DNA of 22,277 bases. Origin: a virus. This document shows positions 19,268 through 22,277 of this stretch, piece by piece. The stretch spans positions 1 through 22,277 of IMG/VR virus record IMGVR_UViG_3300044970_001522. One strand, 5' to 3'. A program made the translations under genes and the position numbers. How positions within the stretch are numbered: the first letter of the stretch is position 1; every line of letters starts with the position of its first letter. Under the pieces are notes generated by a model that did not search any database, was not told the origin of the DNA, and was given only the letters and a program-made list of their open reading frames with translations.

Positions 19268-20488
19268 GTGCTTGCTTCGGTTGTACGAATGTACGGAGAA
19301 ATTTCCCCCGATACCCTGGCGTTAATACACGACTTCACACGTTGTGTAAAACCGGACGGCGGGGTGTATGGTACAGCAGGACAGTGCCGCAAGGGGGTGG
19401 AGTCCGCAAAGGAAACTCGCAGCATTCGACGAGAGTCTGTACTTAAGAGTGTAGAACTTTACGAAAAGAATAGCTCTGACGCTCTAAACAAGAATCTAAG
19501 GACTCTTGAGGGAATGCTTTTGTCAAAGCCAGGGTACCGCACACCCCTCACAGAGAGTGCCCTAACCGCAATGCGATACCTTCGCCTAAAGACTCACTTG
19601 GCGAAGAAGGCAGAGCAAACACAACAAAAGGGTGCCCTTCAGGATCAATACGAAGAATTAGTGAGAAACTCACCGAAGTACACGCAAACACCCGGATCGA
19701 GCAAACCTTTACCGAAAGCCACGGTTGAGAAAGAGGTTGAGCTTCTTGAAAAGGAACTTGAAGCACTGAAGAAAAGAGTCCGAGCAATAGGAGAGCCTAC
19801 CGACGACGTGTCAAGAGAGAAGCTTTTACACCTGCAAAAGGAAGGTATGGAGCTCGGTCGAACACTTTCGAGTGCTCGAAAGGGCACCTTGTTACCGCCG
19901 ATTCTCACTTCTGTGTACGAACGACAAGGTTTTCATGCTCGACCGGAAGTTGTTGCAACACGATCGGAACTGGAATCAAGAAAAGATATAGCCCGGAACC
20001 CCGACGGAAGGCCAATTGTGGCTTATCGCGGCGTAAGTTCAAGTGAGTTTTCATTGCAGTTCAAGGGTGGTGGTCCCGAAGGAGACAAGCACTTTCCTGG
20101 TGGAGGGATTTACGGGAGTGGGAGTTACTCTGCTTCTTCCCCTTTGTCTGGTAAGGTTAAGCATGACAAGTGGGCCCAAGAGACAGCGAAAGACTATACA
20201 GGTGACTGGAGAAACGCCACAACCATGGTTTCAGCCTTTGCATTCCGGTCTGACGCTCGACTCGTACAGTTTGAGGGGGACGGGAAGCAGTTTAAGCAGT
20301 GGGAAGAAGAAACATTGAAAAAAGCAAGAGAGACGACGGGCTACGACCATCACGATGTTGGGTCCGCCGCTGCATCTCTTGGAGTGCATGCGTATAGAGT
20401 TCCACAGACCGATGGCCAAGACTTCTGGGTTGTTCTCAACCGTGGAGCAATCATCGTAGCGAACGACCCTGAATTAACACCGGACTAA
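19268..20488 (+). CDS. ADP-ribosyltransferase-like protein
   Basis: 406 residues from GTG(19268); ATG(19289) is a possible start. Residues 24-43 (TRCVKPDGGVYGTAGQCRKG) form a Cys-bounded module that I associate with cyanophage and cyanobacterial proteins. Residues 115-205 are a coiled-coil region. The C-terminal domain has R254-GV after VAY, then GGGIYGSGSYSAS (S284/S286), and FWVVLNRGAIIV at the end: the R-S-E ADP-ribosyltransferase layout. The expected E/Q-x-E is not present; the last motif reads Q384-D385, so catalysis is uncertain. Could modify host protein early in infection, with the upstream glycohydrolase as its eraser. Confidence 0.7.
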   Translation: MLASVVRMYGEISPDTLALIHDFTRCVKPDGGVYGTAGQCRKGVESAKETRSIRRESVLKSVELYEKNSSDALNKNLRTLEGMLLSKPGYRTPLTESALTAMRYLRLKTHLAKKAEQTQQKGALQDQYEELVRNSPKYTQTPGSSKPLPKATVEKEVELLEKELEALKKRVRAIGEPTDDVSREKLLHLQKEGMELGRTLSSARKGTLLPPILTSVYERQGFHARPEVVATRSELESRKDIARNPDGRPIVAYRGVSSSEFSLQFKGGGPEGDKHFPGGGIYGSGSYSASSPLSGKVKHDKWAQETAKDYTGDWRNATTMVSAFAFRSDARLVQFEGDGKQFKQWEEETLKKARETTGYDHHDVGSAAASLGVHAYRVPQTDGQDFWVVLNRGAIIVANDPELTPD

Positions 20489-20489
20489 A

Positions 20490-20645
20490 ATGAACCTTAA
20501 CGACCCCACAACCAGTCGCACTCTCGCGGCACTCATTCAGAATATTGCAGCTGATTCCCGCGAGCAATTTCGACAGGATGCTGCGCAGGCCCCAGACATG
20601 AAAACCTTTCTGAAAGGGTTGAACCGATACAAATCGACTCTGTGA
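20490..20645 (+). CDS. hypothetical protein, 51 aa
   Basis: ATG(20490) begins 1 nt after the preceding TAA. The product (MNLNDPTTSRTLAALIQNIA, DSREQFRQDAAQAPDMKTFL) is helical, Gln/Ala-rich and ends KGLNRYKSTL. TGA overlaps the next GTG (GTGA). No family recognised. Confidence 0.6.
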   Translation: MNLNDPTTSRTLAALIQNIAADSREQFRQDAAQAPDMKTFLKGLNRYKSTL

Positions 20646-20830
20646 GACTTTCTTGCAGTGAGACTGCTTATGGCGAAGCAATGGAAAAGCTCTTCACAGC
20701 TCAGTGGAACATTCCTCAGGCCGCCACCGCACTCGGGAAGCCAGTGAGCGAAGAAAGCTGGGACGAAACGAAAGAGTTATTCCGTGAATATTGTTTGGAA
20801 CACACACCTATCGCCTTCAACGCCGGGTAG
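20642..20830 (+). CDS. conserved small phage protein, 62 aa
   Basis: GTG(20642) overlaps the upstream TGA. The product (TAYGEAMEKLFTAQWNIPQA, ATALGKPVSEESWDETKE, LFREYC) matches a small, acidic helical phage/cyanophage pattern that I recognise as AQWNIPQAA...W..TKE.FR.YC. The pattern around IPQAATALG resembles a small helix-turn-helix, but that is not certain. Function unknown. Confidence 0.65.
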   Translation: MRLSCSETAYGEAMEKLFTAQWNIPQAATALGKPVSEESWDETKELFREYCLEHTPIAFNAG

Positions 20831-20864
20831 TTTACCAATTCGAGAAAGCGATATACTGTAAAAG
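20829..20864 (+). promoter_or_regulatory. phage-cassette promoter P9 (partial)
   Basis: -10 TATACT (20852-20857) preceded by CGAGAAAGCGA, closely matching the GAGAAAGCGG end of cassette P5. The -35 region is weak (about GTTTAC) and the GGGCGGTTTCCC element is missing. Probable start near 20864. Confidence 0.55.
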
Positions 20865-21033
20865 TCCTGAGACGTAAATACGTCGCCCGTTATGAGTGGG
20901 TTCCCTGTCTTCGCAGACAAGGTAGGACTCGGAGCCTAACATTGCGCTCTTAAATAAAATGTGCCGTGGGAAAACGCACCTTGAAACAGGTGAGTGACCG
21001 TTTCCTATACGGATGCCGAATTCTCTTCAATAA
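20865..21033 (+). promoter_or_regulatory. structured 5' leader with possible 15-codon leader ORF
   Basis: The 170-nt region upstream of the muramidase starts with the palindrome GACGTAAATACGTC (20871-20884). A 15-codon frame then follows (ATG 20892, MSGFPVFADKVGLGA, TAA 20937-20939), containing the TGTCT/AGACA hairpin. A second short frame begins at 20959 (MCRGKTHLETGE). It may hold a regulatory leader or attenuator; no known riboswitch class is recognised. Confidence 0.35.
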
Positions 21034-21672
21034 ATGCTCAACCTTGCTACACTTGTGGCCGTCTCCCTCGTTGGAACTGCTGCAACCCCTTTCAGCAACA
21101 CCGTTGCCGCTAGGGACATTGCCCCAGAAACAACTTTCGAATCGCGCTTCATTTGCACAGGCTGCGGTCCAATCAATTCTCTGCCGACTCACGCTTACAA
21201 ACTCACCCCAGAGCGTCGAGCCCTTTTAAACACCATTCGCTTCGCTGAAGGAACTTGGAAAGACGGCCATAATGATGGCTACCGAGTTGTATTTGGGGGT
21301 GGAACGGTGTCCACGCTAGACCGACATCCCAACCAAGTGCGCTACTCGCCGCGTTATGCTAGCGCAGCAGCGGGGGCCTACCAGTTTCTGCCAAGTACTT
21401 GGTATGAGGCAGCCCGAAAGCTCAACCTGAGCGATTTCGGTCCCACTAACCAGGATCAGGCTGCCTTGTACTTAATCGAGCGACGCGACGCTTTGCACCT
21501 CGCTGACTCTGGGAAGATTACCCCAACTCTACTCGCAAGACTCGCACCAGAATGGGCTTCCCTTCCAACTTACAATGGAAGCAGTTACTACGATCAGCCG
21601 GTCAAAACCTACGACAACCTTCGCCTCTTCTACGAAAACAACTTGGCGATGCTGCGCCAGGAGGAAGGTTGA
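21034..21672 (+). CDS. exported GH104 (lambda R-type) muramidase
   Basis: 212 residues. A signal-peptide-like N-terminus (MLNLATLVAVSLVGTAATPF...) is followed by a mature domain with the lambda endolysin plan: E72-GT (catalytic Glu), GYRVVFGG, DRHP, AAAGAYQFLPSTWY, NQDQAALYLIERRDAL, and EWASLP. GH104 members are lytic transglycosylases/muramidases that cleave peptidoglycan. The N-terminal signal sequence, with ICTGCG just after it, makes it an exported or signal-arrest endolysin needing no holin pore, or a host-type wall enzyme. It stands at the head of a wall-hydrolase cluster. Confidence 0.9.
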   Translation: MLNLATLVAVSLVGTAATPFSNTVAARDIAPETTFESRFICTGCGPINSLPTHAYKLTPERRALLNTIRFAEGTWKDGHNDGYRVVFGGGTVSTLDRHPNQVRYSPRYASAAAGAYQFLPSTWYEAARKLNLSDFGPTNQDQAALYLIERRDALHLADSGKITPTLLARLAPEWASLPTYNGSSYYDQPVKTYDNLRLFYENNLAMLRQEEG

Positions 21673-21673
21673 T

Positions 21674-21685
21674 GGGCGGTTTCCC
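21674..21685 (+). promoter_or_regulatory. lone GGGCGGTTTCCC element
   Basis: An exact copy of the 12-nt element found upstream of promoters P2, P4, P5, P7 and P8 lies 1 nt after the muramidase stop. The -35 and -10 that should follow are poor (CTTTAC, CTAAGC), so promoter activity here is doubtful. It may act as an independent binding site or hairpin (GGG/CCC) terminator part. The 21686-21827 gap is otherwise without recognised signals apart from GGG/CCC short hairpins. Confidence 0.55.
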
Positions 21686-21827
21686 GAACTTTACCTTGGG
21701 CCTTTTACGAGCTAAGCTTGGGTCCAGCCCGAAACGGCTTCAGCTAGGTACACCTTCGCTGGGCCAACGGGCACTGAGCCGTGGTTGCGCAATGCAACGA
21801 ACACGGATGTTCAACTCTACTTTATCC

Positions 21828-22181
21828 ATGCGTCTTACAAGACTCGCTTCATTCTTTCTCGCCGCCGGACTTCTCTCCGGAGCACCCGCTCAAGCAAGGC
21901 AGTGTGGTCAAGCCAGCTGGTACGGTCCAGGCCTCTACGGAAATAAAACTGCCAACGGGGAGACTTTCCGACCCGGAACCATGACCGCTGCTCACCCGTA
22001 CCTCCCCCTCGGGTCTTGGGTGCGAGTTGTCAATCGCGACAACGGGCTTATTGCCGACGTTCGCATTAACGACCGAGGACCCTATGTCGGTGGACGAATC
22101 ATCGACCTGGGGCACGGATCTGCTCAGCGTCTTCGAGTAACTGAGAGTGGACTCGCTAACGTTTGCATCACTCGCATTTAG
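21828..22181 (+). CDS. rlpA: RlpA-like exported lytic protein (DPBB)
   Basis: I choose ATG(21828); ATG at 21807 and 21792 are in frame. From there a signal peptide MRLTRLASFFLAAGLLSGAPAQA is followed by a double-psi beta-barrel: ASWYGPGLYGNKTANGE, then TMTAAHPYLPLGSWVRV, RINDRGPYVGGRIIDLG. AAH and NDRGP carry the residues that in RlpA cleave naked glycans. It lacks the SPOR domain and is short (117 aa), like small picocyanobacterial or phage copies. Works in the periplasm, presumably with the GH104 enzyme. Confidence 0.88.
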   Translation: MRLTRLASFFLAAGLLSGAPAQARQCGQASWYGPGLYGNKTANGETFRPGTMTAAHPYLPLGSWVRVVNRDNGLIADVRINDRGPYVGGRIIDLGHGSAQRLRVTESGLANVCITRI

Positions 22182-22188
22182 CCCCTTC

Positions 22189-22217
22189 GGGTGATGACCC
22201 TGGTTGTCACCCTTTTC
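22189..22217 (+). terminator. Rho-independent terminator
   Basis: GGGTGA (22189-22194) pairs with TCACCC (22207-22212) across a 12-nt loop, followed directly by TTTTCC. It lies 8 nt after the RlpA stop, ending the cluster transcript. A typical shape. Confidence 0.75.
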
Positions 22218-22234
22218 CTTAGTTGTCTTTCCCA

Positions 22235-22277
22235 ATGATTTTCTACGATTCAGCCACCGCTCAACGATTTGGGACTC
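22235..22277 (+). CDS. start of a gene cut by the window edge (possible M15-type peptidase)
   Basis: ATG(22235) opens a frame MIFYDSATAQRFGT running off the end. The SATAQRFG sequence resembles the N-terminal STA-x-R-x-G (ID/NTP) segment of M15-type D-Ala-D-Ala carboxypeptidases or endolysins in phages. Only 14 residues are visible, so this is a hint; it would fit the wall-hydrolase neighbourhood. Confidence 0.4.
   Translation, partial: MIFYDSATAQRFGT

Noticed and set aside
19150-19446. Alternative frame overlapping the Pth2 and transferase genes
   Set aside because: It bridges two well-supported genes in the wrong frame and has no recognisable content.
21552-21827. RlpA gene beginning inside the muramidase
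   Set aside because: The extended N-terminus has no match, and a standard signal peptide starts at ATG(21828).
1-22277. CRISPR array, insertion sequence, integrase or attachment site
   Set aside because: No spaced direct repeats, transposase or integrase motifs and no long terminal repeats or tRNA-end duplication were seen; the cassette copies are promoter-like, not CRISPR repeats.

Overview
The window reads as one accessory stretch of a tailed-phage genome. Every supportable gene is on the + strand. Genes are short, tightly packed and often joined by ATGA, TAATG or GTGA overlaps. tRNAs are interspersed, and many products match small proteins that I recognise as recurrent in phages but without known function. 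A picocyanobacterial host (marine or freshwater Synechococcus/Cyanobium type) is an inference. It rests on the SwmB-haloperoxidase, the cyanobacterial style of the EF-Ts, the GH104 and RlpA exports, and DGxxYGTxGxCRKG/LRELCAELL-type modules that I associate with picocyanobacteria and their phages. No capsid, portal, terminase or polymerase gene is present, so a phage-plasmid or other phage-derived element cannot be excluded. The many translation genes would suit a large-genome phage.

Layout. 1-2181: tRNA-Arg(UCG), tRNA-Arg(CCU) and tRNA-Thr(CGU) with a 2H-phosphoesterase-like gene, small phage proteins and a frameshifted gene. 2182-6554: a MazG-like nucleotide pyrophosphohydrolase, a DUF550/MazG-type phage protein, uncharacterised genes and a 558-residue SwmB-vanadium haloperoxidase/PAP2 protein. 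6555-8894: proteins sharing an LRELCAELL-like N-terminus plus tiny genes. 8895-11653: a FETNSSSTHS-family protein overlapping a radical SAM enzyme, then acidic phage proteins. 11654-12845: a viral EF-Ts and a 7-residue-repeat coiled coil. 12846-14885: a gene interrupted by TAG, a Pol-beta-superfamily nucleotidyltransferase and an HD-like phage protein. 14886-17863: about ten small genes, including a secreted protein and a single-pass membrane protein. 17864-20830: an ADP-ribosylglycohydrolase, a Pth2-like peptidyl-tRNA hydrolase and an ADP-ribosyltransferase-like protein. 20831-22277: exported GH104 muramidase, exported RlpA-like protein, a terminator and the start of another gene that may be an M15-type peptidase.

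Transcription appears to be organised by a recurring cassette. Its core is GGGCGGTTTCCC followed by a sigma70-like -35 (TTGTTT), a 16-17 nt spacer that often carries a small dyad ending in AAGCGG, and a TATAAT-like -10. I find nine copies of varying quality. Two of them lie inside the 3' ends of genes and encode the same GAVSPP residues. The cassette probably separates the window into modules that can be timed individually.

Two themes tie the genes together. One is remodelling of translation and RNA: three tRNAs, EF-Ts, Pth2, a 2H phosphoesterase and a nucleotidyltransferase. The other is chemical modification: ADP-ribosyltransferase with glycohydrolase, radical SAM and haloperoxidase. Two recognisable small phage genes are broken by a single base each (frameshift near 1964-1971; TAG at 13030), which means gene decay, recoding or sequence error.
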